Shown here: positions 1-8,088 of the stretch, piece after piece
Layout: every line of letters begins with the position of its first letter
How positions within the stretch are numbered: position 1 is the stretch's first letter
Assembly: GCF_001858325.1 (NCBI RefSeq)
Contig: NZ_MBPP01000027.1
Coordinates: forward strand, 1-43,412
DNA length: 43,412 nt
Direction of reading: 5' to 3'
Source: Marinobacter sp. AC-23
GTDB taxonomy: Bacteria > Pseudomonadota > Gammaproteobacteria > Pseudomonadales > Oleiphilaceae
Position numbers and translations under genes: made by a program
Notes under the pieces: generated by a model
Seen by the model: only the letters and a program-made list of their open reading frames with translations
Database searches by the model: none
What the model was told of the DNA's origin: nothing

Positions 1-249
1 CTGAAGCTTCGCATGGCGACGGAAGATATCAATGTGGGTGTGTTGGTGCGCGAAACTGAACACGATCTTAGTGTCGTTGAATGTTTCACCTCCAAAAATG
101 CCTGCAAAATTACTCCGGTTTGTGGGCTTAAGCCCATGTTCGGAGAAGCCTTGCAGGCGTTCCTTTCTGTGCTCGACAAGTACACACTTAAAGACGTAAT
201 GAGGGATGAATACAAGCCGCAATTACTGAGGCTGCTTCAGATCGCCTGA
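1..249 (+). CDS. nsrR: NsrR, nitric-oxide-sensing Rrf2 repressor (C-terminal part)
   Basis: The window opens inside this gene, so only the last 82 codons are present; the frame is open from base 1. The fragment keeps the end of the Rrf2 winged-helix region and three cysteines spaced C-x6-C-x5-C (ECFTSKNAC then KITPVC). In NsrR these hold the Fe-S cluster that reacts with nitric oxide. The following stretch (ALQAFLSVLDKYTLKDV) matches the NsrR C-terminus rather than IscR. NsrR normally represses genes for NO detoxification and denitrification. The promoter, start and DNA-binding half lie outside the window, and no NO-response gene is visible on this side. The neighbour downstream (desB) is convergent and unrelated. 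Confidence 0.8.
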   Translation: MKLRMATEDINVGVLVRETEHDLSVVECFTSKNACKITPVCGLKPMFGEALQAFLSVLDKYTLKDVMRDEYKPQLLRLLQIA

Positions 250-272
250 CCACCTTTGTGTTCCGGCCTGTT

Positions 273-1352
273 TCAGGCCGGTTGGTTTGTAAGCCTCAGG
301 CGCAGCCGATCCGGCAACGAATATTTCAGAATTCTTTTTACTACGGTGCCATATTGGTGCCTGAAAGTGCCAGTGTTGTAGCCTATGCCATGCTTGCGGC
401 AAACCGCCTGAACCTTCTCGGAAATTTCCGGGTAGCGGTATGCGGGCAAATCGGGGAAAACGTGGTGCTCAATCTGGTAACTCAAATGCCCGCTCAACAG
501 GTGTACCCACTTGTTACCGGTGAAGTTGGATGAGCCGGTAAGTTGGCGCAGGTACCAGTGGCCTTTGCTTTCATTTTCGCAGTCCTTTTCATTAAACGTC
601 TCAGCGTCCTGAGTAAAGTGCCCGCAGAAAATAACCGTGGATGACCACAGGTTCCGTATCAAATTGGCGCCCAGGTTGCCGGCCAGCACAACTGGGGCAA
701 CCGGAAAGGTAATCAGCGGAAAAAACACATAATCCTTGAACGCCTGGCGCCCACCTTTGCGAAGGGCGTCTTTCAGGAACGGGAGTTTGTCGCGTAAGCG
801 GATCTCGCCGCTGCGTATCCGCTCGAACTCCAGCTCATGCAAACCGACGCCCCACTGGAAAAACACACTCAGCAAAAGGTAGTTGAAAAACTGCAGGCTG
901 TGCGCCGGGTGCCATTTTTCATCATCACTTAAGCGCAGAAGGGCATAGCCGTAGTCACGATCTTTGCCGATGATGTTGGTGTAGGTGTGGTGCTCGTAGT
1001 TGTGAGTGCGGCGCCACGAATCGGATGAGCAAGCGGTGTCCCACTCGTAGGTCTGGGAATGAAGAGAGGGGTCGTTCATCCAGTCATACTGGCCGTGCAT
1101 CACGTTATGGCCAATTTCCATGTTCTCTATAATCTTTGACAGGCCCAGCGAAAGCGTTGCCGCCGCAAAAACCGGTGGGATGAAGCCGAAGGGCATCATT
1201 ACCCGCCCTCCTACTTCAAGGGCGCGGTGGAGCCGGATTACCCGGCGTATGTAACGGGCGTCTTTCTCCCCCAGGTCTGCGACCACTTCGTCGCGAATGG
1301 TGTTCAGGTCTTGCGCCAATTCCTGGAGCTGATTTTCGGTCATCTGTTTCAT
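273..1352 (-). CDS. desB: Acyl-CoA/fatty acid desaturase DesB
   Basis: Membrane di-iron fatty acid desaturase, about 359 aa, expected to introduce a cis double bond into exogenous saturated acyl chains in the inner membrane. The three histidine boxes are visible: HNVMH at about 82-86, HNYEHH at about 117-122 and QIEHH at about 293-297. Hydrophobic segments lie around residues 50-75 and 205-235. I chose the ATG at 1352 because it follows the desC stop by 11 bp and has a GAGAG-type ribosome site; the longer frame would run into desC. With desC and the divergent desT it reproduces the Pseudomonas aeruginosa desT/desCB arrangement, in which DesT controls desaturation in response to the acyl-CoA pool. 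Exact regiochemistry cannot be read from sequence. Confidence 0.9.
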   Translation of the reverse strand: MKQMTENQLQELAQDLNTIRDEVVADLGEKDARYIRRVIRLHRALEVGGRVMMPFGFIPPVFAAATLSLGLSKIIENMEIGHNVMHGQYDWMNDPSLHSQTYEWDTACSSDSWRRTHNYEHHTYTNIIGKDRDYGYALLRLSDDEKWHPAHSLQFFNYLLLSVFFQWGVGLHELEFERIRSGEIRLRDKLPFLKDALRKGGRQAFKDYVFFPLITFPVAPVVLAGNLGANLIRNLWSSTVIFCGHFTQDAETFNEKDCENESKGHWYLRQLTGSSNFTGNKWVHLLSGHLSYQIEHHVFPDLPAYRYPEISEKVQAVCRKHGIGYNTGTFRHQYGTVVKRILKYSLPDRLRLRLTNQPA

Positions 1353-1363
1353 GGCTTTGCTCT

Positions 1364-2479
1364 CTAAGCGTCGATGGCGACAGGGCCGTGGGGAATGGAT
1401 ATACAAAGCTGAATGCTTTCATCCCCTGGCCCGGAGGCCTGGCCGGTGAGCCGGTTGATTACCGTGCCGCTGGTTTTGCGGCAGCTGCATTGATGGCAAA
1501 TGCCCATACGACAGCCGTGGCGGGGCGTAAGGCCCGAGGCCTCAGCTATTTCCAGCAAGCTGGCATCGCCCTCAGAGCTGGCTTTCAGATTGCTCTTTTC
1601 AAACTGCACGTGGCCCCCAAGAGTTTGATTCGCCAAATCCGGGTTCAGCGCCGGAGCTGCGGCAGAAAAAAAGGTGCTGTGAATATCCTTTTCGTGAACG
1701 CCGTGTTGGTGTAATAGCTCGTTGGCCAGGTCCATCAGCCCCTTCGGGCCGCACAGGAAAACTTGCCTTGCTTTAAGGTCGCGTACGCCTGCCAAATCCT
1801 GGCTGTTTAAATACCGGGGCTTGTCGTTTTCGTGGGTAGCGATGACGTTTAGTGTCAGAGCGCTGTAGCGGTTAGCAAGTGCCTTGAGGCGTTCTGCGGC
1901 GATAACGTCCTGCTGTGTGCGCACGAAATAGAGCAGGGTAACTGGCGCCAGAAAATCCTGGGCGGCCATGGCCTCTAGCTGGCTTAGTACAGGAGTAATG
2001 CCACTGCCACCGGCAATAAACAGTACCGGCTGTGGTGGCTCAGGTAACAGGAAATCTCCGAAGGCTTCGCCTAAGCCAATCACTGCACCAAGGCTCAGGT
2101 TGTCATGCAGCCAGTTGGTGACTAACCCGCCGGGCAGGCGTTTGATGGTCAGAGTAACCAAGCCTTGTTGAGCCCAGAGCCGGGGCGAGCCGGAAAGGCT
2201 AAACGTGCGAGTGCGCCGAACGCCGCCAACGTCAACACAGATGTTTACGTGTTGGCCGGCCTGGAAACCCTGCCACCGGGCAGCGGGTTTCAATAAAAAT
2301 GTGCGTGTGTCAGCGGTTTCCTGAATGACCTGCTCAACCCGGGCAGGGGTGTAAGCCTGCACCAGCATGGGGTCAAACTTCTCTAGCAGAGGGTCGAAGA
2401 AGGCAGCCGGATCATTCCGGTTAAAAAGCTGCTTTCCAAGCCAGTGCAGAGCTTTTGTTTGAGTATTTCTTGCCAGCAT
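1364..2479 (-). CDS. desC: Ferredoxin-NADP reductase partner of the desaturase, DesC
   Basis: Flavin/2Fe-2S oxidoreductase of 371 aa that should pass electrons from NAD(P)H to DesB. Domains in order: FAD-binding barrel with RTFSLSGS at about 91-98, NAD(P)-binding fold with GGSGITP at about 157-163, and a C-terminal plant-type ferredoxin domain with cysteines at about 323, 328, 331 and 359. The ATG at 2479 is preceded by GGAGA; the longer open frame upstream runs through the promoter palindromes and is unlikely to be translated. It is the first gene of a two-gene operon with desB and diverges from desT, so expression is probably set by DesT at the palindromes between 2509 and 2641. Confidence 0.9.
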   Translation of the reverse strand: MLARNTQTKALHWLGKQLFNRNDPAAFFDPLLEKFDPMLVQAYTPARVEQVIQETADTRTFLLKPAARWQGFQAGQHVNICVDVGGVRRTRTFSLSGSPRLWAQQGLVTLTIKRLPGGLVTNWLHDNLSLGAVIGLGEAFGDFLLPEPPQPVLFIAGGSGITPVLSQLEAMAAQDFLAPVTLLYFVRTQQDVIAAERLKALANRYSALTLNVIATHENDKPRYLNSQDLAGVRDLKARQVFLCGPKGLMDLANELLHQHGVHEKDIHSTFFSAAAPALNPDLANQTLGGHVQFEKSNLKASSEGDASLLEIAEASGLTPRHGCRMGICHQCSCRKTSGTVINRLTGQASGPGDESIQLCISIPHGPVAIDA

Positions 2480-2508
2480 GGTCTTCTCCGTAATGCGGCT
2501 CTTTAAAA

Positions 2509-2526
2509 TGTGTACACTTGTGCACA
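2509..2526. promoter_or_regulatory. Candidate DesT operator, site A
   Basis: TGTGTACACTTGTGCACA, an 18-bp interrupted palindrome with 7-bp arms (one mismatch) around 4 bp. It lies 30 bp upstream of desC in the desC-desT gap. Its start is 21 bp, two helical turns, from that of the near-identical site B. Assignment to DesT is by position and by the general form of FabR/DesT sites. Confidence 0.65.
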
Positions 2527-2529
2527 AGT

Positions 2530-2547
2530 TGTGTACGACTGTACACA
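2530..2547. promoter_or_regulatory. Candidate DesT operator, site B (perfect palindrome)
   Basis: TGTGTACGACTGTACACA: perfect 7-bp arms TGTGTAC/GTACACA around a 4-bp centre. It is the strongest palindrome in the desC-desT gap and has the same 7-4-7 layout as site A. A short TGTGCACA palindrome follows at 2558-2565, and a half-matching copy beginning TGTGTACACTTGT lies at 2624-2636, nearer desT. Confidence 0.7.
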
Positions 2548-2623
2548 TAGCTGCTGCTGTGCACAACGGGGCGCATTTCGTTGGCACATAATGACAAGCA
2601 TTCGATACTTTAAATCTCTCGGA

Positions 2624-2641
2624 TGTGTACACTTGTTACTT
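2624..2641. promoter_or_regulatory. Weaker third copy of the desC-desT operator motif
   Basis: The left arm and centre (TGTGTACACTTGT) are identical to site A, but the right arm is degraded. It sits about 33 bp before the desT start, so it could serve autoregulation of desT. Support is the repeat match only. Confidence 0.45.
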
Positions 2642-2673
2642 GAGCCAAACGATAACTGCGGTATGGGCGAGCA

Positions 2674-3303
2674 ATGTCGGAACGAAAAAAACGCAAACCC
2701 GGTGAAACCCGTGAAAAATTGATGAGTGCGGCGTTAACACTGGTTGGGAAAGGCCGGCATTTCGCCAGCCTGGGTATTCGCGAAGTGACCCGTCAAGCGG
2801 GGGTGGTGCCCACCTCCTTTTACCGGCACTTCCGGAATATGGACGATCTGGGGCTGCAGCTAGTCGACGAGCTTGGGCTGGTCTTGCGGAGAATGATGCG
2901 GGAAGCGCGCGCAAACGTTCTGCAAGCTGACAAGCTTATTGAGGAATCGGTGGGGATTTTTATCAGCCACGCACAGGCCAATCGGAGCTTCTTTCTGTTT
3001 ATGGCTCAGGGGCTGGCCGGCGAGAGTCGGGCTATCCAGGACGGCATCCGCAGTGAAATGCGGTATTTTGCCAGTGAGCTTGCGAACGATTTGCAGCGAT
3101 TAAAGCTGGTTGACCATCTTTGCGATGGGGATCTGGAAATGACCTGTGATCTGGTGGTTCGTAGTGTCGCCTTCAGCCTTACAGATCTAATGGGTGTTTC
3201 GGCTGAAGACGAGTATCAGGTAGAACAGATAAGGAAGCGGACCTGCCGCTTCCTTCAGCTTATTTTTGTGGGCGCCGCGCACTGGGATAACAAACACCTC
3301 TGA
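2674..3303 (+). CDS. desT: TetR-family regulator of unsaturated fatty acid synthesis, DesT/FabR type
   Basis: A 209-aa TetR repressor. The N-terminal helix-turn-helix carries FASLGIREVTRQAGVVPTS followed by FYRHF (about residues 30-53), the diagnostic FabR/DesT recognition region; the C-terminal helical domain should bind acyl-CoA or acyl-ACP. In P. aeruginosa, DesT represses desCB and is tuned by the ratio of unsaturated to saturated acyl-CoA. Divergent placement from desCB with palindromes between supports DesT over the E. coli-type role of FabR, though a role at fabAB as well cannot be excluded. The ATG at 2674 follows a GGGCGAG ribosome site. It is convergent with ws2, 34 bp away. Confidence 0.88.
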   Translation: MSERKKRKPGETREKLMSAALTLVGKGRHFASLGIREVTRQAGVVPTSFYRHFRNMDDLGLQLVDELGLVLRRMMREARANVLQADKLIEESVGIFISHAQANRSFFLFMAQGLAGESRAIQDGIRSEMRYFASELANDLQRLKLVDHLCDGDLEMTCDLVVRSVAFSLTDLMGVSAEDEYQVEQIRKRTCRFLQLIFVGAAHWDNKHL

Positions 3304-3337
3304 ACACAGAACTGTCGTGAACACAGAGGCGCTTTGT

Positions 3338-4773
3338 TCAGGCCTTTGTGCTTTTGCTTACCCGCGTTTTTTTCGGCTTGGGCGGAATAACCAGCTTTTC
3401 CAGGTCATCCAGCGCTTCTCCGGTATACACCGCCAGTTTCTGCATACTGGGCAAGGTATCCCGGCAGCCGGTAAATCCAAAGTTCAGTGATCCCGCATAG
3501 CTCAGGCAAGTAATATTCAAGGCACCGCCGTGTGCAATCAGCGAAACCGGGTACATAGCCTCCAGCTTGGCGCCTTCGTAATACAAGGATTCCTGAGGGC
3601 CGGGAACATTGGATATGGTTACATTGAACACAGGGCGCATGCGCCCACCAAGGCCAGACATAAGCTGCAGGATGTAAGGCGACATCAGCAGCATGGTGTA
3701 CTGGTTAAGGGCGCTCTTCGGCAGTTTTTGCAGGTGCTCTTTGGCCCGGCGAGTGGACGATTTGATGTTTTGAAGGCGTGTAAGGGGGTCGGCTTCGTTT
3801 GTCGCAAGGGAGGCGATCATGAAGCTGATTTGGGTACCTGTGCTTGATCATCCACTGGCCTGATATTAACCGGAATGCCCGCCGTCAGTGCAGTGTCGGG
3901 AAGATCGTCCTGCTCCAGCAGAAAGCGCCTCAGTGCCGTACCGCAAAGATAAAGCACAATGTCGTTCAGTGAGGCGCCGGTTGCCCGGGTTAGCGCTTTC
4001 AGACGATCAAGCTGGTAGTGCTGCGTGGCAAATCGGCGCTGCCCCGTTACCCGGTGGTTGATCTTGGAAACGGGGCCGGTGAACGGCGCGGTTAGACCAT
4101 CTTCTGGGTGACGTACCGAGTGCACAAGCCGGTTGCCTGCCCGCCATAGCGTAGGCGCCATATCTGCTTGAAGTTTGAGTGCTTCTAAGGCCTGGGAGAA
4201 TGCCGCAGGTATGCTGGCTTCCGAATCGCCTTTGGCACCCCGCCGGCGCTCGGGTCGAACGGACCAGGGCGGCAACATATCCTTCTCATTCGGGTCTTTG
4301 CTGAGGACCCTTTGCAGCAAGCGCACGCCGCTGATGCCATCAATCATCGAGTGATGCATTTTGGTGTAGAGGGCAAAACGGTTGTTTTCCAAGCCCTCAA
4401 TAACGTGACATTCCCAGAGCGGACGGGCGAAATCCAGAGGGTTGGAATGCAGGCGAGATACCAGAATGCCGAGCTCCCTTTCGCCGCCAGGTTTCGGCAG
4501 TGCGGAGTGGCGTACGTGGTAGTCCAGGTCGATATCCTTGTCGACCTTCCAGGCGGGAGCTAGCAACCGGCCCAGAAACCCCGACCATGCCAGTTTAGAG
4601 CACCAGGGTGGGGCGATCTCCCCGGTTTCCTTCATACTGGTAACCATATCGCGAAGGAAAGTGTCAGGTGCGCCTTCTGGCAGCTCAAAGATCAGCATGT
4701 TGCCAACATGCATTGGCGTATCTTCAGACTCTACGGCGAGCCATGATGCATCGAGTGTTCCCAGGCGTTTCAT
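3338..4773 (-). pseudogene. ws2: Wax ester synthase/diacylglycerol acyltransferase (WS2-like), frameshifted
   Basis: Acyl-CoA:alcohol/diacylglycerol acyltransferase that makes storage wax esters and triacylglycerol. The catalytic HHxxxDG motif is HHSMIDG at 140-146, and the N-terminus (MKRLGTLDASWLAVESEDTP) is that of Marinobacter WS2. The reading frame is split: the first part stops at 3817 after RPVDDQAQVPKSAS, and the remainder (GTQISFMIASLATNEADPL onward) continues in another frame to 3338. Restoring one base near 3839-3843 joins them into about 478 aa, full length for the family, with both halves strongly conserved. The true start is the ATG at 4773; the longer frame to 4833 adds only upstream sequence. 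Either a very recent mutation or, more likely here, a sequencing deletion. Confidence 0.88.
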
Positions 4774-4905
4774 TCCTTGTCCACCTCTACCCGGTTCGGG
4801 CTTGAAAGATTGTCTTTTAATTGTTGGTTGCAAGTATACGTGTTACTGCCTGTACAGACGATCACCGATGTAAAAAAATCCAGAAAAAGCCGGGCTGGCG
4901 GTTTA

Positions 4906-4929
4906 TTGTTTTCAGACTCCCGAAAACAA
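4906..4929. repeat. Perfect 8-bp inverted repeat upstream of the BASS transporter
   Basis: TTGTTTTC and GAAAACAA flank an 8-bp centre (AGACTCCC), about 60 bp before the transporter start. It could be a regulator binding site or a weak hairpin. It lies in the 215-bp divergent gap between ws2 and the transporter, which must hold both promoters. Confidence 0.5.
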
Positions 4930-4988
4930 AGCACTTGTGGTAGTTTCACTTCATTGAATTAATAAAAACAACGACCTCCGGAGGCACT

Positions 4989-5872
4989 GTGGAATCCAGC
5001 CCGCTCATCTCGGCAGGACTGCCAATAGCACTGTTTATTATCATGATTGGTATAGGTATGACCCTGACCATTCGTGATTTTCGCCAGGTGGCGGTTTATC
5101 CCAAAGGTATGATTGTAGGCACTGTGGCGCAGATTCTTCTGATGCCTTTGGTGGCTTTTGCGATCGCTTCCTTGTTAGCAGTGCCGCCGGCTATAGCGGT
5201 TGGTTTGGTTATCATTGCCGCGTGCCCTGGCGGCACAACCTCCAACCTGTTCGTGTTGCTTGCGCGGGGTAATATTGCGCTGTCTATTGTGCTAACCGTT
5301 AGCGCCAGCCTGATCACCATTCTTACGCTGCCGCTGTTTGCCAATGCTGCTCTTCAGTACTATATGGGTACAGAAGAGAACATAGTGCTGCCGGTATGGA
5401 AAACCATAGGTGTGCTGACGGGTATTGTACTTTTGCCGGTAGCCATAGGCATGCTGGTGCGTTCCCGTAAGCCTGACTTGGCGCGCAAAGCAGAGAGCAT
5501 TGTCAGCGTGTTTGGGGGCGTGGTTCTCGCTCTGTTAATTGTAGCGCTGGTTTACGGAGTGCGGGATCAGATTTGGGAACTGCTGAAGCAGGCGGGGCCG
5601 GCAACCATTTTGCTGAACGCCGCGGGTATTTTTATCGGTTTGCTTGCTGGCCGCGCCGCGGGGCTGACCCAGCGAGAGTCCTTGGCAGTTGCGGTGGAAC
5701 TGGGCGTAAAGAATGGCACCATTGCCTGATGGTAACGCTAACACTGCTGGAATCCAGCTCCATGTCCATACCCGCTGCTGTATACGGGGTTCTGATGTTC
5801 CCAATCGGATTTATACTGGCCATGTATGGCCGGCGCATGATTCCCAGGGTCAGCCCTGACATCGGGAAGTAA
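4989..5872 (+). pseudogene. Bile acid:sodium symporter (BASS) family transporter, frameshifted
   Basis: Inner-membrane sodium-coupled organic anion transporter of the BASS fold, with eight to nine hydrophobic segments and conserved CPGGTTSNLF (about residues 78-87) and ELGVKNGTIA near the second substrate region. The first frame stops at 5729 directly after NGTIA. The expected continuation (LMVTLTLLESSSMSIPAAVY and on to DIGK) lies in another frame ending at 5872. Adding one C to the CC at 5725-5726 restores a 294-aa protein of normal length. Start: GTG at 4989 behind GGAGG. The next gene (LrgA-like) begins 15 bp later, suggesting co-transcription. The substrate is unknown; bile acids are unlikely in a marine bacterium and small carboxylates are more plausible. 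Confidence 0.85.
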
Positions 5873-5887
5873 TCGGAGACCGGCCCC

Positions 5888-6267
5888 ATGAATTTCCTCA
5901 ACGGTATAACCCTGCTGCTTGTCTATCAGCTGGCTGGAGAGATAATCGTGCGCCTGCTGGGCGTGTCGATCCCGGGGCCAGTGCTCGGTATGGTCATGCT
6001 GTTTATCACCATGATGATCCGTGGCAGGCGCCCGCGTCTGTTGAACAGGCCTCTACGGCACTGTTAAGCCATCTGTCTCTGCTGTTTGTTCCCGCAGGTG
6101 TTGGCATGATGACGCACTTTGGCCGGATTGCGGATGAATGGCTGCCGATTACGTTTGCTTTGCTTCTCAGCACCGTGATTACCATGGTGGCCACTGCACT
6201 GATCATGCAGCAGACCAGCCGCTGGTTTACAAAATCAGCACCGGCACAAGGGCACAGTGATGAATAA
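5888..6267 (+). pseudogene. LrgA/CidA-family holin-like membrane protein, frameshifted
   Basis: Small four-helix membrane protein of the CidA/LrgA family, partner of the LrgB protein encoded next. The N-terminal half (MNFLNGITLLLVYQLAGEII, then SIPGPVLGMVMLFITMMIRG) is typical. The original frame ends early at 6066, while the second half (VEQASTALLSHLSLLFVPAG, then MMTHFGRIADEWLP) is intact in another frame to the TAA at 6265-6267. Supplying one G near 6034 (CCCGCG to CCCGGCG) rebuilds about 126 aa. Its end overlaps the start of lrgB, as usual for this pair. The family was linked to control of murein hydrolases and cell lysis; in plants and some bacteria the LrgAB/PLGG type transports glycolate, glycerate or pyruvate, which fits better beside an organic-anion transporter. 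Confidence 0.8.
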
Positions 6268-6991
6268 CCCGGCGTTGCGGGATATTTGGGTATATCTTTC
6301 GGCTACCCCATTGTTTGGGCTGACAATCACCTTGGTTGCTTATGGATTGGCGTATCGGTTTTATCTGAAAACCAACTCCAGCCCACTGGCCAATCCGGTG
6401 GTGACGTCGGTGGCCATGCTGATTGCAGTACTGTTGGTTTCCGGTATTTCCTACAATGATTACTTTGCCGGTGGGCAGTTTGTGCACTTCCTGCTGGGGC
6501 CCGCCACCGTGGCTTTGGCGGTTCCGCTTTATCAGCAGTTTTCAAGATTGCGACAGCTTTGGTTACCCGTTCTCATATCTCTGATTTGTGGCGTTGGAAT
6601 CGCTGCAGGCAGCTCTGTCTTGCTGGCGCGGCTTTTGGGAGGCTCGTTGGAAATCCAGATGTCTCTCGCACCCAAATCGGCTACCGCCCCTGTGGCTATG
6701 GGTATATCCGAAAAAATCGGTGGTTTGCCGTCGCTCACAGCGGTTCTGGTGGTGATTACTGGTATTACCGGGGCCATCTTGGGCACCAAGTTATTTGAGT
6801 GGATTGGTGTAAAGGATGACACGGCTAAGGGTATTGCCATGGGCGTTGCGGCTCACGGTATAGGAACCGCAAGGGCGTTCCAGGTGAGCAATCGAATGGG
6901 GGCATTTTCGGGGTTGGCCATGGCACTATCTGCCTTCGCAACTGCGCTGATGGTGCCTTGGATGGTGGACTGGATTCAGGCGCTGTTGTAG
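6260..6991 (+). CDS. lrgB: LrgB/CidB-family membrane protein
   Basis: About 243 aa, hydrophobic throughout, with the LrgB family core SLAPKSATAPVAMGISEKIGG (about residues 136-156) and the later GVAAHGIGTARAF signature. It partners the LrgA-like protein whose gene overlaps its start by 8 bp. The start could be ATG 6260 or the adjoining GTG 6257; an AGGG lies about 7 bp before the ATG, which I prefer. Context (BASS transporter, LrgA, LrgB in one direction with tiny gaps) suggests a three-gene organic-acid transport or efflux operon, by inference. A 9-bp perfect hairpin follows 23 bp after its stop. Confidence 0.88.
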   Translation: MNNPALRDIWVYLSATPLFGLTITLVAYGLAYRFYLKTNSSPLANPVVTSVAMLIAVLLVSGISYNDYFAGGQFVHFLLGPATVALAVPLYQQFSRLRQLWLPVLISLICGVGIAAGSSVLLARLLGGSLEIQMSLAPKSATAPVAMGISEKIGGLPSLTAVLVVITGITGAILGTKLFEWIGVKDDTAKGIAMGVAAHGIGTARAFQVSNRMGAFSGLAMALSAFATALMVPWMVDWIQALL

Positions 6992-7014
6992 ACAGTCAGG
7001 CCGCCCTATTAAGC

Positions 7015-7038
7015 TTACCGGCAGTCCCTTGCCGGTAA
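7015..7038. terminator. Hairpin between convergent lrgB and pepSY genes
   Basis: TTACCGGCA, a 6-base loop, then TGCCGGTAA: a perfect 9-bp stem between two convergent genes. There is no strong T run on either side, so rho-independent termination is possible but not certain. Confidence 0.5.
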
Positions 7039-7048
7039 CCCTTGGGGA

Positions 7049-7525
7049 TTAAGACCGGTCGTCTCTATCCACTTTTGTGGGTTCCATGCTCCCGGCGCGG
7101 TAATCGATTTCCAGCTCCTGACCGTCGGCGTTGTCACCTTCTACTTCAATTTCGCCTTTGGCGTTGATTTTGATTTCCTCAATTCGGCTCATACCCTGGT
7201 TCGCGCTGGCATCAATGTACTCAGCAGCCTCGGCGGAGGACAAACCCCAGGGGCCGTCTGTGCGCTTGTGGCGCTCTTCCTTGCGGATCGAGCCATCGCC
7301 GTTTACATCCAGCTCCACGTACCACTGCTCATCTAGCCAGCCTTCGATTTCCATGCTGCCGTCATCACCGTGGTCGTCTTCCAGCTCAATACTGTGGAAG
7401 TGCGCAATGCCATAATCTGTCCCAATCTGCAGGGCCCGCTTGGCGTCATCAATGGTGCCGGATGCGAAAGCCATAGGTGCAGCAACAAGGCTGGCCGCAA
7501 GTGTCGTTGCTATAAGTGTTTTCAT
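7049..7525 (-). CDS. Periplasmic PepSY-domain protein
   Basis: A 158-aa protein with a clean signal peptide (MKTLIATTLAASLVAAPMAF, cleavage near ASG at 21-23) and an acidic mature part. Two PepSY-like units are suggested, at about residues 25-75 and 85-150 (for example the EIEVEGDNADGQELEIDYRAG strand pair). PepSY domains are usually inhibitory or sensory modules in the periplasm; no enzyme motif is present. The start at 7525 has AGGAGA 7 bp upstream. It diverges from an operon that begins with a second PepSY protein followed by a two-component system, so it is a likely target or modulator of that system. Confidence 0.75.
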   Translation of the reverse strand: MKTLIATTLAASLVAAPMAFASGTIDDAKRALQIGTDYGIAHFHSIELEDDHGDDGSMEIEGWLDEQWYVELDVNGDGSIRKEERHKRTDGPWGLSSAEAAEYIDASANQGMSRIEEIKINAKGEIEVEGDNADGQELEIDYRAGSMEPTKVDRDDRS

Positions 7526-7685
7526 GATGTTTCTCCTGACTCGTTGGTTGCAGTGTGTCTTTATTTAGGGTCTTTAAGTACTTATCTGAATGCGTTCATG
7601 GCAGCGCCTCCAGTGGGAGGTCTTCCTGAACGTTGGGTGCATCTTAAACATGGGCTGTTTGCAGGAGGGTGAGTGTTTTGTTCAT

Positions 7686-7718
7686 GGTTCATTCATGTTG
7701 GCTCTGACAGAATGAACC
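7686..7718. promoter_or_regulatory. Perfect 9-bp inverted repeat abutting the second PepSY start
   Basis: GGTTCATTC at 7686-7694 and GAATGAACC at 7710-7718, ending one base before the ATG at 7720. No Shine-Dalgarno sequence is visible there, since the right arm takes its place. GTTCAT is also repeated directly at 7680-7685 and 7687-7692. It could be the response regulator's operator or an mRNA hairpin over the start. Confidence 0.5.
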
Positions 7719-7719
7719 C

Positions 7720-8088
7720 ATGAAAAACTTGCCCTGCTATATTCTGAAACTAATCATCCCAACTTCGGCATTCATTGTTGCGGCGTTTTCGATCACTTTG
7801 TGCCTGTTAGGCTCTTTACCTGCATCTGCTGATGAAGACTGGCGCAAACTCCATGAAGAAGTGCAGGCGGGCAGGATAAAACCCTTGGGCGAGATTCTGG
7901 ATGGCCTGCTGCAGGACTGGAAAGGCCAGGTCATTGATGTGGAGTTTGAGGAAGAAGATGGCCGCAGGCTTTACGAAATTGAACTGCTGGGCTCCGAAGG
8001 CCAGGTTGTCGAGTTTGAAGTGGATGCCGTAACCGGAGAACTTATTGGCATTGAGGGCAACAACATCAATGGAATGAAGCGCCAATGA
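7720..8088 (+). CDS. PepSY-domain protein heading a two-component operon
   Basis: 122 aa. Residues 10-37 form a hydrophobic signal or anchor segment (IIPTSAFIVAAFSITLCLLG) ending in an ASA-type cleavage site. The mature region (DEDWRKLHEEVQAGRIKPLG onward) holds one PepSY unit with the typical IEL...EFEVDAVTGELIGIEG strand-turn-strand. It overlaps the response regulator by 4 bp (ATGA), so translation of the two is coupled. Small PepSY proteins in this position are thought to modulate the periplasmic sensor domain of the kinase; that role is inferred from context. No ribosome site is visible because an inverted repeat ends just before the ATG. Confidence 0.8.
   Translation: MKNLPCYILKLIIPTSAFIVAAFSITLCLLGSLPASADEDWRKLHEEVQAGRIKPLGEILDGLLQDWKGQVIDVEFEEEDGRRLYEIELLGSEGQVVEFEVDAVTGELIGIEGNNINGMKRQ

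Noticed and set aside
2480..2632. N-terminal extension of DesC with many cysteines and histidines
   Set aside because: It is translation of the operator palindromes; ATG 2479 has a proper ribosome site and the family start.
3318..3350. Imperfect hairpin between desT and ws2 as a bidirectional terminator
   Set aside because: The arms have a mismatch and the stem overlaps the ws2 stop with no T run; too weak to list.
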